Shown piece after piece: positions 20,846-31,878 of a DNA stretch of 64,000 bases. Location of the stretch: contig OV277870.1 in NCBI GenBank assembly GCA_922989275.2, positions 42,156,356 to 42,220,355 on the forward strand. Direction: 5' to 3'. Below the pieces are notes generated by a model that was not told where the DNA came from, made no database searches, and worked only from the letters and a program-made list of their open reading frames with translations. This DNA is from Gari tellinella (taxonomy: Eukaryota > Mollusca > Bivalvia > Cardiida > Psammobiidae). Made by a program: the position numbers and the translations under genes. Position 1 is the stretch's first letter. Each line of letters begins with the position of its first letter.

Positions 20846-20989
20846 TGCCGCCGCCCCCAAAGTTGAAATGCAAAGGTTAGCTTCGAAACTCCGCCCTGCC
20901 AATTCAATAAAATCGGCCTATACCTTTAATGAGAACACATGCTCTATGCAAAATGCGGCCTTCGATTAGAGGGCTCCTGTTGGAAGCAT

Positions 20990-21103
20990 GTGATAGTGGA
21001 CTGCATCATTTGTCATTTCTGTTTATTGTTACAATGCTTTAAGCAGTCACCTGTCTTAAAACACATAGTAATTAATGGCCGTTATAGAGAGGGATTTTCT
21101 GTT
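20990..21103. mobile_element. H2 fragment (right half)
   Basis: 'gctttaagcagtcacctgtc', then 'gtaattaatggccgttatag' and 'gagggattttctgttt', the H2 right end. Confidence 0.65.
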
Positions 21104-21151
21104 TTTACATGGATTCGTTATCGAGGGGGTTGTCCTCTAAAGTTTTAAAAG

Positions 21152-21519
21152 TACAGTGCTCCCTCTCTACAACGAAACCCAATGGAAGACACAAAATGTT
21201 TGTGTTGCTTGGAGGGAATCGTTATAGGGAGGTAAAATTAAGACTTGGGCCGGCTTACATTTGCAAACGGCTTGAATCCAGATCAAACGCCGCATACCGC
21301 GGCGTCTGGTCTGGACTTAAGCTGTTTCCAACTCGTCATTATATTTATTCTATCAAAATGTCCACTTCTATGTAACTTCGATAATAAACAGCAGACGACA
21401 ATTTGAAGCAGACGATACTGCAGCAGTAAAAGCGTTGTCCTGTTTAGGGAACTGCAGCAATGGTCGTTGTCAGGAGGGATTCGTTGTTGGAAGGGCAGTT
21501 GTAGGGAGAGAGCACTGTA
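21152..21519. mobile_element. H4 MITE, full length
   Basis: Ends TACAGTGCTCCCTCTC and 'gggagagagcactgta', 368 bp. Core I at 21262-21330 has a few mismatches ('gccgcataccgcggc' centre). Best reference for H4. Confidence 0.85.
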
Positions 21520-21572
21520 TGACAAAAAAATGCAAGCCTTGATCAGATTATTTTTTAGGAGCCCTTTGACCA

Positions 21573-21808
21573 GGGGCCCGTCATATGAAATGTCGTACGA
21601 CAAAAACGGTCGTAAGTCAAAACATTAAAATTCATCTTATTTCCTATTTCTCCATCTAATTCTGTCTTGTGACATTTCTTTGGAATCGTCTTGAAAAGAC
21701 GATTTAAAGAGATTTCACAAGACAGGATTAGATGGATAAAAAAATGGATACTTTTAGAATATGACTTGCGACCATTTTTGTCGTTCGACGTTTCATAAAA
21801 TGGGCCCC
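21573..21808. mobile_element. H13 MITE
   Basis: 'ggggcccgtcatatgaaatg' faces 'gtttcataaaatgggcccc'; 'gtcgtacgacaaaa' faces 'ttttgtcgttcgac'. Core III centre 'gaatcgtcttgaaaagacg' near 21684. Confidence 0.82.
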
Positions 21809-22301
21809 AGCGTCTCGGCTGTTTGCAAAGATGCTTAGATCCAGTTCAAGCACTATCAGGGTGTAAAACTGTCAATAATACTGCTGTAAATAAAAGCATT
21901 GTAAAAGATGTTTGTATATCTTGTCATATTTAAAGATCCAGTGTACATCTCTTTAAAACAAATTGAATAACTATAATGGTTTTGTTCGCATTTGAACAGT
22001 TTATTTTTTTTACAGTTGATTATTTTATTATACTGTCGCATATAAAAAGATACATACAATAGTTGAAAATGTATCATATACTGTCAAGCTGTTATACACG
22101 GTTGTCAAGCAGCCTATATTAGACACTTCATTTATACTTATAATTGCATGACGAATAGCAAAGAGTGTAGACCATGCTAACAGCGCATCTCCCAGGCTTG
22201 ATACACACTTTCTGAAAATGCCATTGGCGCGCAAGCATTATAATTTGCCAATGGTTGACCTGTTTAGGTACAAATGTAAAGTTTACAAAAAAATTGAACG
22301 C

Positions 22302-22594
22302 TACAGTGGAGAATACGTTTTTCTTTCCCGTTTAAAAGCAAACGAAATTTTATTGCAATTAAAGGAGAACATGACAATACTTAGAAAAAATTTCTATCTG
22401 AGTGACAAATGATTTGCAATAAAAGGAAACATGATAATATTTAAGAGAATTTTCACAATTATTTTTCTATCTGAGTGGCAAACAGTTTAGGGTTACCCGG
22501 CGTCTGATTGGGCCCCAAACTGTTTGCATTTGAAATAAAAAAATTTTTAGCGTAAACGCGTTTATCGAGAAAGAATAACGTTTTCTCCACTGTA
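22302..22594. mobile_element. H1 MITE with internal duplication and damaged core
   Basis: Ends TACAGTGGAGAATACG and 'gttttctccactgta'. The stretch 'attgcaattaaaggagaac' is repeated. The left core arm is cut to 'caaacagtttagggtta'. Confidence 0.75.
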
Positions 22595-22648
22595 TCAGCG
22601 TGTGGCTCATCATAGTTTACACTGTTTGCTAAATCATATGAATATTGG

Positions 22649-22898
22649 TACAGTGGAGAAAACGTTATTCTTTCCAAATAAACGCGTTTACGCTAAAACT
22701 ATTATTTGCAGTGCAAACAGTTTGGAGCCAGATCAGACGCCGGGTAACCCGGCGTCTGATCAGGCTCCAAACTGTTTGCCACCAAGATCAACATGAATTA
22801 TCAGAATTGTCCAAAAGTTGTACTTTTCTACGTTTTAGTGTTTTGCGTTTGCGTACGTTTGCGTTTAAACGGGAAAGAATAACAGATTCTCCACTGTA
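22649..22898. mobile_element. H1 MITE, inverted orientation, complete
   Basis: Starts TACAGTGGAGAAAACG and ends 'agattctccactgta'. Core I at 22713-22780 around 'gccgggtaacccggc'. Confidence 0.88.
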
Positions 22899-22917
22899 TG
22901 TTGTACAGACAAATACT

Positions 22918-23166
22918 CCTGTAACCCTTTCACTGCTAACTTTTCCGTGAGATTTTTACCCATTCACCGTTTCATTGTCGTCTGCTTCAATTTTGATTTT
23001 TACAAGATCGCTTCAAATTAAGATTCATTGTAGTATGGCTTAAAGCATATCGATACGAGTGTCAAACAGTTATGATCATGATCAGACGCCGCGTTACGCA
23101 GCGTCTGATCAGGATCCAAACTGTTTGCAAACGCGCTTTTAAGCGTCATTGAGAGTGAAAGGATAA
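22918..23166. mobile_element. H3 MITE, decayed TTAA
   Basis: 'gtaaccctttcactgc' at the left, 'gagagtgaaaggataa' at the right. Core I at 23063-23129 around 'gccgcgttacgcagc'. Confidence 0.78.
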
Positions 23167-23633
23167 AATAGACTATAAACCTAAATTGACATAAACTTCG
23201 TGAATGGAGGCTAGGCGACTATATAAACATGTAAATATAAGTTTAGGAAAATGATATATCTGACGGTCTATTTTCATCCCTTTTTTTAATACCATGTGCA
23301 AGACAAAACCACAAATTTTCCTTATTTAAGTGCTTTTTTTATTGTATTTTTTTTGCAAAATCACCATTTTGTTTTCCGTATATTTAAAATACTATTCAGA
23401 ATTTGTCCACATCCGCATACACATGTCTATATGTACAGTAGAACTTGTGTCAAAAAGTCACTGGTATCTCTAAATACAAATGCAGCTTATTGCAGAAAAA
23501 ACAGTAAAGCTGAAAGTTAATATAGTCTTATTTCTTTAGATTTGTCTGAATCAACTTGCTACCTGTATTAACGACCGCACATACATTATCTTTTGTGAAG
23601 TCGCCTAAAGCTATATTTTTGTGCAATATACCA

Positions 23634-23809
23634 GGGCTGCCAAACTTGATCATTAAAAATCCTAAGATTTCCAAAGTTTCTATTTTTCATGCAAATACTT
23701 AAAGCAGCATTAAGGCGCATTCTGCTTTACTTTTAGCCTGCTTTAAGCTACCAACTGCTAGGATTAGAATCCGAAGAGTTCGGAAAGATCTGGAAAAATG
23801 GCAGCCCTG
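23634..23809. mobile_element. H7 MITE, short
   Basis: Ends 'cagggctgccaaac' and 'aatggcagccctg'. Flanks atatac and atatgc (6 bp, one change). Inside is the right half of core II with H5 flank 'gctaccaactgctagga'. Confidence 0.75.
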
Positions 23810-24071
23810 ATATGCACCTTCACAAAATCGCTCCAAACTTTACATACTAGGCATTTATTCAGCCCCAGATACATTTTCTCTTCAAATTTAAAGTACATGT
23901 ATTTGAATATAATCCAGATTTGTATTACGGAAACTTTCCGAAAATCTCCGGTTAAATTTCGAGTAACAAATCAGACATGGAATACATAATTATGAGCCGT
24001 GACATGACAAAACCTGCAACATTGCATTGCAACAAATTACATCTGCATGAAAGCTTTAGATACATCGTGGT

Positions 24072-24142
24072 TTCAAACAGTGTAGATCAAGACCAGCCGC
24101 CGCATCTTTGACGCGGCGGCTGGCGTTGATCTACACTGTTTA
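24072..24142. repeat. solitary core-I-like hairpin with different stem sequence
   Basis: 'caaacagtgtagatcaagac' plus 'cagccgccgc' pairs with 'gcggcggctggc' plus 'gttgatctacactgttt'. The ends match core I/H6, but the GC-rich stem differs on both sides so that pairing is kept. Confidence 0.75.
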
Positions 24143-24320
24143 CAATGTAATAAGGCTGAGTGTTTTCATGGCACGGCTCATGCTTTTTCTTTGCCTACGA
24201 TTAGTAGAAAATGCTTTCCCTTCAGATAATGTAGTCCCCGTGTAAGGGGGTTGGTTTATTTCTGCACGACTTTTGTGTGATCAATGTATTTGAGGTGCGT
24301 TTGACTGAGTGTCCCGGGTT

Positions 24321-24466
24321 GAATTCCGCTTAAGCTGCTGCTAGGGGCGTGAGCATTGTTGCATATTTCAGTATTGCTCATGAACAGACTCAATTAAACC
24401 GAGTCTGCAATTTTCAGTATTTGCTTTGTTTTCTGTGCTTTCAAAGGACCTCCCCTTATTCCGAAC
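24321..24466. repeat. dispersed repeat copy (related copies at 60249-60332 and 60451-60600)
   Basis: Shares 'gaattccgcttaagctg', 'ggggcgtgagca', 'gaacagactcaattaaaccg' and 'cagtatttgctttgttttct' with two copies downstream of the gene C exon. About 95 percent alike. Family unknown to me. Confidence 0.75.
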
Positions 24467-24515
24467 TTTACACTACTGCATAACTCTATCACTCCTAACA
24501 CTTTTAATGGACACA

Positions 24516-24830
24516 CCGGCGGTAGTGGCCCAATGGTTAACACCTTGGACTACCGTACCAGGGGTCGTGAGTTCGATCCCCCGCCGGACCAGCGGTCTGA
24601 CTAGGGGATTTTTCTGAATCCCCGATGATGTACAGGAATGTTGAGCAAGACATGTACCGCGAATTGCTCCTCTCCACCCAGGGGTTAAATGGGTACCTGT
24701 GAAGGGTCTGAGTCGGTACTGCGGCTGCCATATGTTAGCAGTGCTCATAGGCAAGATGGCTCGATGATCAGGGGAGTATATATGTACAGTCGGCTGAGCG
24801 GTCTTTCGGACTGAAAGTAGACTTTAACTT
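24516..24830 (+). mobile_element. tRNA-derived SINE
   Basis: The 5' part folds like a tRNA: A-box-like TAGTGGCCCAATGG, B box GAGTTCGATCC, acceptor arms CCGGCGG and CCGCCGG. A long body follows with 'ccacccaggggttaaatggg', a word I associate with the conserved central domain of molluscan SINEs. The head is fused to a body, so it is not a functional tRNA gene. Confidence 0.75.
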
Positions 24831-24833
24831 GGT

Positions 24834-25033
24834 ATATTATTACTTCCAGTTGCCATTTAAGTCAGACCATTTATGACTATTCAACGTTGTTTTCTTTTAA
24901 AGTATTACAAAATGCCAAAACTTCAGGTGTCCTCTGATCTGGGTTTACACTGTTAACAAAGGACAAATATACTATCGACAAGTACATGTTTGTTAATGAC
25001 GAGTTTACTTGTCGCTAGGGTTGAATTTGTTAA
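24834..25033. mobile_element. H6 MITE, decayed core, TTAA at both ends
   Basis: TTAA at 24834-24837 and 25030-25033. Central palindrome reduced to its right arm 'gatctgggtttacactgtt'. Confidence 0.6.
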
Positions 25034-26220
25034 CCTTCATCCACCACTTGCGGTGTGAATATCATTGATTTCAGTACGATTCCGAAAATAGCCGACGCGT
25101 TTCGCAAATCTATGTTCGCGAGTATACTATCAACTTATTCTCATCAGAAAGTCTGAAGGTTGTTGTAATACTATATACTTTATGGTTCTGAAGTCACGAT
25201 TTAAACGTATTTTGTCTCCAAAGATGACCCGAATATATCTTTAAAGAGAACATTTCCGTAAATCGTCAATTTATTTTTCCGTGACAAAGCAGAAACTGTA
25301 TAAGTATATGTATATACATATTCTCTTCGTTTGAGTATAACCTCTAACTAAGTAGAAACTTATTTCCTCTTTAGGCGATGTAATCAGGATATAAATCGGA
25401 GGTTTAATCGTATTAAAGTTATTTTACACCTAATGTTATTCGTGCCAATGAGGTTGGTATGGATTTAAGCGGACTAAACGTTGATATTATTCAGCGACTA
25501 CTGTCGGTGTGCATTATTATTTTCTGTATGATGAGTCGACGCGCTCCGTTATTTTGTCGCAAAATCGACTTTTTTTCCCATAGCTACTATCAGAATTTAA
25601 CAATGTTGTATGGCCATTTGCAGAAAGTTATGCATGTATATGCATTGTGATTCTGAAGAATGTTGTTTTAAACACATAAGGAGAGAAACTCAATAAGTTT
25701 ATTCTTTCGTTTCAATCCTTTTCCTAAGTATTGTAAAATAACGTTAGCGTGTATAATTGTAAACATATGTACTTCTGGAAATAAATATGTTTAAACTAAA
25801 CACATATGCTCTCTAACGATGAACCGCAAATCAATCTTTTTAACACATGTTTGACTGTTTTATACAGTTTATACAGTTTATTTGTTTATTAGAATTGCGA
25901 GGTAGACATATACTCAGCCCACGGTTGAACAATCATATTTCATTAATCCCATATTTATACGCCATTAAAATCCCATAGCTCTAATAAAACAACTCCGATC
26001 AATTTAATCTGTCCGTTAATATTAATACATTTATATGGACATGTTTATGGAATTTGGAAATTCATAACTTATCAACAATATTCAGAAATTTAGATACGAT
26101 AACAGGTGCTTCTATTGTTTGTATGTTAGATCTACCTCTGTGTATGTAGATCTATTTTTTTAATTAGGTAGATTTTACTAGACTATGGTACTATGGCACC
26201 TCTGTAGATGTATAACAAAT
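25034..26220. other. gene-free DNA
   Basis: No inverted repeat or coding match recognised; AT-rich. Confidence 0.5.
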
Positions 26221-26913
26221 ACAGGATATTGAATTAGTGAGTTTTCAGTAATGAATTATTTGATCTCCTTGGATAAAATAATATGTTGCGAGCCTTGACG
26301 AGCAAAATATCATTTTATCCAAGGAGTTCAATAAATCCACTGCTGAAAACACACGAATTTGGTATACTGTTTATCACATAAACAACAACTGACAAAAAAT
26401 TTCGAACATTCTTACTTTCTCTTTTTACTCAGCTATTTTGAAAAAGATTCGTCATAAGTGCTGTTAGAATTTATTCATCCCTAGATAAAAACACCTTTCA
26501 AACTAAAATAAAGAAAGAAAAAAACATCAATGTGTTTGTGAAAAGACGTCTCTGATACCATATTCGAATTTTGAATTAATTTCTGATCTAAAATTGTTCT
26601 AAAAATGATCATTTGACATTTAGTTTCGTTTGCAAATAACGTCATTATTGCAACATAACGTCATTATTATGGGTACGTCTAAATTAAAACTACGTAGTCT
26701 GATTTGCAGGCTGAATTTGCGGTACTGCTCTGGAAATTTCATTTAGGAAACTGTTTCAAACCGTAGCGGTAATCTAAGTTTGTCTAGATTATCTTAACTG
26801 ATTTACAATCGGAGTAATTCAGTATTTTGATGATTCGAAAATTAGTATAAAATATATGCACAGTACACCCTACGATATTTACGGAACTCTATATTTCGCA
26901 CGTATATGTGATA
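26221..26913 (+). repeat. 700-bp dispersed repeat, copy 1
   Basis: Starts 'aggatattgaattagtgag', contains a hairpin ('ccttggataaaataatatg' facing 'aatatcattttatccaagg' at 26269-26327) and ends 'tatttacggaactctatatt'. Copy 2 is at 30597-31363 in the same orientation. Confidence 0.8.
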
Positions 26914-27018
26914 AATCTGGATCAGGATCTACCCTGTTTGCATATAGCATGCGCTCTCTTCACTCGTAAACTGTTTATACAGAGCGTGTATACGCGGCAC
27001 TAGGATTCAGTGCGTTGA
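26914..27018. mobile_element. H6 fragment (right half)
   Basis: 'ctggatcaggatctaccctg', then 'gtttgcatatagcatgc' and 'gcggcactaggattcagtg', the H6 right arm. Confidence 0.55.
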
Positions 27019-27294
27019 TCACGTATTAGGCTGTAGAAATAGTAACTCTCACTTTTCATAAAATCAGCGCACAAAAGTCTTTGCTATTGAGAATATGTTA
27101 ACTTTGTTAAAAAAGGTACCTCAATGGGGAAATACTTTGATTTAACATGCTCATTAATATTACAGTAGCCATGTAAATACCAAGTCTTTTAGAAATATGC
27201 TGAGTACGTTCTTCATAAATCAAATCCGTGAAGGGTATTAATAATAGTATGGATCACCGAGTATGATAACGACAATGGTTGGCCAGGACCAAAC

Positions 27295-27414
27295 GTTATA
27301 AAGCGTTTGTGTTGAGTATATAAGATCATTCTGAAGCAATGAGCTGAAATTGCTCGAATTCGACAAATCAAAAGCTTGTGAACGATCTTAGAATCAACTC
27401 AAACGCTTTATAAC
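27295..27414. mobile_element. H12 MITE, with a truncated neighbour to 27503
   Basis: 'gttataaagcgtttgtgttg' faces 'caactcaaacgctttataac'. A second, partial copy (27420-27503) ends 'cagctcaaacgctttc'. Both lie just 3' of gene B. Confidence 0.75.
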
Positions 27415-27545
27415 CAAGCATACGATTAGTCAGATATAAGCTTTTGCTAAAATCTGACCAATAAAATGCTTGCGAACGATCTCATAATCAGCTCAAACGC
27501 TTTCAAACATTGGTCCCTAGTTGAAATTATTCATGGTGTTCTTTT

Positions 27546-29035
27546 TCAAAGTATCACACAGCAACTCGTGTTCGATTGTGTTGCAGACTCGTCGATACCT
27601 TTGGTTTCAACCTGATCTCTTTGAATCGTTTCTCTTCTGATATAGATTATTCGTCTAAAGAAAATATCTTTCCATTCGGTCATCTCATAGGCTTCAATTA
27701 TTGGCCTGTTATGATCAGACATTCGGTCGTGACCATAGCCACAGTCATCGTCATTTTGACATTTTCCAAGCATGAATGCTTCGCATATATGTAGCTTTTC
27801 ACAGGTGACCAAACCACATCTTTCCTCTTGATTCCAATTGTGACAAACGTGAGGGTAGCGACATTGCATGATGGACAGAACTTGCTCATTTGTATATTTG
27901 TCGGTGAATCTAAATCGTTTGGAAATAGACAAATTCTCTTGGGTATCGTCAAAGAAATCGTGCGATTTGTTGCAGTCCTCGCCATACATACAGTTTTCAC
28001 AGAGCATGTCTTTACAAACATGGTACCTCGTGCATTTGTCCTTTTTGCAGGAACGTTTAGAGATGTAGTCAAGGCAATAGTTCATTGGCCGTAGATACAC
28101 AAGGACACAATCGACATGACCATTTCTGACAATACTCTTGAATGTCTTGGATTTGCTCTTGAGCCAGTTCTCTACCATACCTTCGTCAAACGTGACAGGA
28201 AATAGGCCAGACTTTCGGCGTATCTCGATTGGTGTACCTTTTCCATTCATTTCTTTCACCATGTAGTCAAACACTGCCTGAACAGCTGGTCCTTGTGGAA
28301 GATCATTAAGCTCGTTCGATTCTGGTAATTTCCTGGTGTAGTCTAATTTAGAGCCTTGTTCAGTAACATTTGCAACGTCAGTGACATCTCCTGTTCTATC
28401 TGTATTTTTCTTATTTCTTCTTTTAGATTGCTTTTCATCTTTTTCTCTAGGATATGAAGTATCTCTAGTGTCGTTGGTATTGCATGTAGTATACTCTTCT
28501 CCAACTGCAACCTCCCTAATTTGTTCGGAAGTTTCATTGCTCCGAGGTGATTTCTTTTTTCTATTGATTTTCTGTTGTGGATTTACAGTTTTTGTTCTCG
28601 GATCATTAGTGTTTTTCGCTCTGCTTCTAGGTTCCCTGATGTCAGAATTATCAATTTCATTCCTTGCTAAACCTTTAAAGCTATCTGTAAAGTCACCCGC
28701 TTCTGTCATCGAAAAGGCCCCTTTTTGCCCCTTTCGTCCATGTCGATCAGAATTAGGATGATATGGATTTGTCCCTCTCCTATGTGATGTTGATATTCTA
28801 TCGACTATTAGAGGTTGTGTTCCGAGAGGAGCTGCATAGAATTGGTTGGAATGATATCCGGGCTCATTATAGCCGGGCTCATAAAACTGGTTGGATTGAT
28901 AGCCGGTTTCATAGTCAGGTTCATCGTAAAACGGCAATGGGTAGCTAAGTTGTGACGGGGCATTCGATTGGTAGTCGCGGTGGCCCGGATTTGGCTCGCT
29001 AGTCATGACTAATGTCGTTTTGGTGACAGATTTGC
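27546..29035 (-). CDS. Gene B exon 2: winged helix, four CCCH fingers, C-terminal CVIL
   Basis: Closely parallels gene A exon 2. The acceptor ('tgcag' at 29040-29036) leads into KSVTKTTLV, matching gene A KTVTTKTVT. A low-complexity linker with repeated YEPGY/GYQSNQFYEPGYNE motifs follows. Then come the winged-helix block (VFDYMVKEMNGKG), four CCCH fingers with the same spacings as gene A, and RRIIYIRRETIQ. Gene A then uses a phase-1 donor, whereas gene B runs on as SNTSCCVIL and stops at 27546. The last four residues, CVIL, fit a CaaX box with Leu, preferred by geranylgeranyltransferase I. No good donor and no downstream minus-strand WWE or PARP exon was found. Total with exon 1 is about 569 residues. 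It is probably a cytoplasmic or membrane-tethered RNA-binding protein (inference). Confidence 0.85.
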
Positions 29036-29085
29036 CTGCAAAAACAAGTGAAAAATAAGTGATGCAATATATTCAGTCACTTTAT

Positions 29086-29662
29086 TAGTTATACAGTTTT
29101 TTCCAAGGGTACATGAGGATTTGTTGCAAGCTGAGGAAAAGTATGTTGCCCGAGCAGTTAGGCGAGGATTACATGATTTTCCTCAGCCGGGAATAAATCC
29201 TCAAGTAACCTGGGAAGAAACTGTATAACGAATTTTATTATACTGCAAAGTTTTTAATGTTCAAAAGAAATATATCGGAATGTATCGTGTACACTGTACA
29301 GCGCTTAGTAAACAGTAAAAACATCGCGTCAAAACATATGACCATGAGCGTCAATGACATCCTGTTACTGACGGTTGCTATTCAAAAGGAAAATGGGCAT
29401 GCTCGAAGACATCGGCGTCAAACTTTCCCCGAACAAAAATAACTGTTCAAAGATCCAAAACCCGAATGCATCTTAGCCGAAATGGACTTGGAACGGAAGA
29501 TGCACGATTGAATGCACACACTCCTTTCAAACAGGCGGTCATCTTATTTTCTGCGAAGCACGACTAAGGGACCTTTCAGCCAATGATATAGCTGCATTTC
29601 TACGTACCCTGTCACAGGTACGGCTCATTAGCCAATCAGAAGTAAGGAATTTACGTTGCATA
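29086..29662 (+). repeat. 600-bp dispersed repeat, copy 1, with 145-bp foldback head
   Basis: The head (29086-29230) is an imperfect palindrome, 'gttatacagttttttcc' facing 'gaagaaactgtataacg'. A non-palindromic 430-bp body follows ('aggcggtcatcttattttct', 'gaagtaaggaatttac'). Copy 2 is at 55787-56405. It lies in the gene B intron. Confidence 0.8.
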
Positions 29663-29707
29663 TAATAAATATTTTCGTAACATGTAGAAACAATCCAGGC
29701 GCTATGA

Positions 29708-29860
29708 ATTAATTTTGAAAACAGGTTTGGTTCCTGATCAGACGCCACGTAAAGCGGCGTCTGATCAGGATTCAAACTGTTTGACACGCATTTAAATATA
29801 TTTCTTATGTCAAAATACATCATATTTAGATTTAAACGTAAAAGCAGGAAATTGTTTTAA
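29708..29860. mobile_element. H3 fragment around a core I hairpin
   Basis: Core at about 29721-29784, 'ctgatcagacgccacg' facing 'cggcgtctgatcagg'. The ends with TTAA are lost. In the gene B intron. Confidence 0.6.
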
Positions 29861-29939
29861 AATTGATGAGGTCATGACATTGAATGTGTTAAAACTTTCA
29901 GGGATGAGTGTGTTAAGTTTTCAGATGAACATGTTTTAC

Positions 29940-30159
29940 CTCCTTCTATGATTGTTGTTGTTGTCTCTTCGCTCATCATCTGACCCTCTGTAGATGGTGT
30001 TGGTGGAGTGTTATAGCCTTCGGACGGAGGGTTATATTGACGGTCAAATATAGGTGTGTCCCCAATGGTACCAGCATAGTAACCTCCCCTGTTTGAACCG
30101 CTTTTATGCCCCCTACCCCTGCTTCTATTGTTGTAAGATCGCCTCGGTCTTCCAGACAT
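29940..30159 (-). CDS. Gene B exon 1: RG-rich N-terminus
   Basis: ATG at 30159. Encodes MSGRPRRSYNNRSRGRGHKS, then a Gly/Tyr/Pro-rich stretch, and ends SEETTTTIIEGG with a phase-1 donor 'ggag|gtaaaa'. Joined to the exon at 29035 this reads EGGKSVTKTT. The RG/RGG-like start suggests RNA binding or arginine methylation (inference). The gene C exon ends in the same ETTTTTIEGG motif and phase. Confidence 0.82.
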
Positions 30160-30257
30160 TGTAACAGTATGCGTGTATCTGGAAGATAGAGCTTTTATTT
30201 TAATACATACACTTGGTTATTATAACTATTGTTTTTGGCTACCTCCCCTCTTGGAGC

Positions 30258-30508
30258 TACAGTGGAGAAAACGTAATTCTTTCCCAATGAACGCGTTTAC
30301 GCCAAATCTATTATTTTCAATGCAAAAAGTTTGGAGCCAAATCAGACGCCGGGTACCCCGGCGTCTGATCAGGCTCCAAACTGTTTGCCACCAAGATAAA
30401 CAAGAATTATCAGAAGTGTCCAAAAGTTGTTCTTTTCTACGATTTAGTGCTTTGCGTCTGCGTTTCGTTTGCATTTAAACGGGAAAAAATAACATATTCT
30501 CCACTGTA
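30258..30508. mobile_element. H1 MITE, inverted orientation, just upstream of gene B
   Basis: TACAGTGGAGAAAACG to 'tattctccactgta'. Core I at 30320-30389. Starts 99 bp 5' of the gene B ATG, so it may overlap the promoter. Confidence 0.85.
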
Positions 30509-30596
30509 CTACTGTTCATTCTGTTTCGTCTTGTTATATCGGACGTTGTATCCCAGTGTCGCAGTGCCGTAAAAACCCAACTCATCCATCCAATCG

Positions 30597-31363
30597 AGGA
30601 TATTGAATGAGTTTGTTTCTATCAGTAGTTAATTTATTGAACGAGTTGGATAAAATAATATGTTGCCAGTCTTGGCGACCAACATATCATTTTATCCAAC
30701 GAGTTCAATAAATTTAATGCTGAAAACACAGGAATTTAATATTCTCTTTATCACATAAACACACATAGGCACACAGATCCGAACGGTTTTACTTTTCACT
30801 TTTCCCTCGGTTGTTAGGAAAACGATTCGTCATAGTTTTAGTCTATGCGTTATTTGTGTTTTATTCATCCATATATAAAAAAAAAACACCTATCAAACTA
30901 AAATAAAGAATAGCAACATCAATTTGTTTTGGAAAGATTTTTCTGATACCAAATTCAAATCCTAAGTTACCATTTAATCTTAAATTGTTCTTATTAACTC
31001 AAATGACCATTTGACATTTAGCTTCGTTTTCAGAATAACGTCAATATTGCAACATGATGTCACTCTGATGAAACGTGTGAATTTGAATTGTTCTGAGCCA
31101 TTGTTAATACCAGAGCTCTATATATGTAGCCGGATTTGTAGCCGAATTTGCCGGACTGCTTGAGAGAATTTTTAGAACACTTGCGAATGTTTCAATCACT
31201 CGTAGGGATCCAAGTTTGTCAAACTAGATGCTCTATTTCAGCTGTGTTTACAGTCGGCGCAGTAGTACAGTATTTTGGTGATGCAAATATTAGTATAAAA
31301 TATATGCACAGTGTGCCGCACGATATTTACGGAGCTCTATATTTTGCACGTTTATGTGATAAA
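30597..31363 (+). repeat. 700-bp dispersed repeat, copy 2
   Basis: Same order of blocks as 26221-26913, including the hairpin 'gagttggataaaataata' facing 'ttttatccaacgagttc' and the end 'tatttacggagctctatatt'. Confidence 0.8.
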
Positions 31364-31536
31364 ATAATATAATACGACATTACAATGTAATAATATCGTT
31401 TTCAGCCTTTTCTAAATAAAGACATTTTGTTACAATACTCTTTGAAAACATATTTTATCCACATGAAGAAGCCAAGATTACTTGGAAAGAGTCATATCTC
31501 CTTAAATAAACGCATGGTATTAAATATTCTTATATT

Positions 31537-31840
31537 AAAAAGGAGCTTTCTGTTTTACTTCAATCTTGTATTAACAGAGCTCCAGATAAGGGGAGTATTT
31601 AAAAAACTAAAATCTTTATTTCTGCATCAAACCCTTTGGTGTTACTACTCATTATAACCGTCGGGAAGATACGATTCTAATGAGTAGTAACACCATAGGA
31701 TTTGGTGCTGAAATGAATGAGAAAGTATGAATTTGTTCAGTTTACTTCCTCTAATCTGGAGCCCTGCATTAAGCAGCCACCTGCCTCACACACCTTGTGC
31801 GTAACATAATTTAATTATCGAAATTGAAGGGTTTTACATA
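31537..31840. mobile_element. H2 right half split by H14
   Basis: 'aggagctttctgttttactt' at 31541 and 'aagcagccacctgcc' after 31770 are adjacent in intact H2 copies; H14 at 31575-31766 separates them. The H2 left half is missing. Confidence 0.7.
31575..31766. mobile_element. H14 MITE nested in H2, 6-bp duplication
   Basis: Ends 'cagagctccagataagg' and 'ctaatctggagccctg'. Flanks tattaa and cattaa. Core III is worn ('aaccgtcgggaagatacg'). Confidence 0.75.
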
Positions 31841-31878
31841 AATGATATCCCTAAATATCTTAATGACAGTGTAAAAGG

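Noticed and set aside
24516..24590. Possible tRNA gene
   Set aside because: A and B boxes are present but the head continues into a SINE body and the cloverleaf is imperfect.
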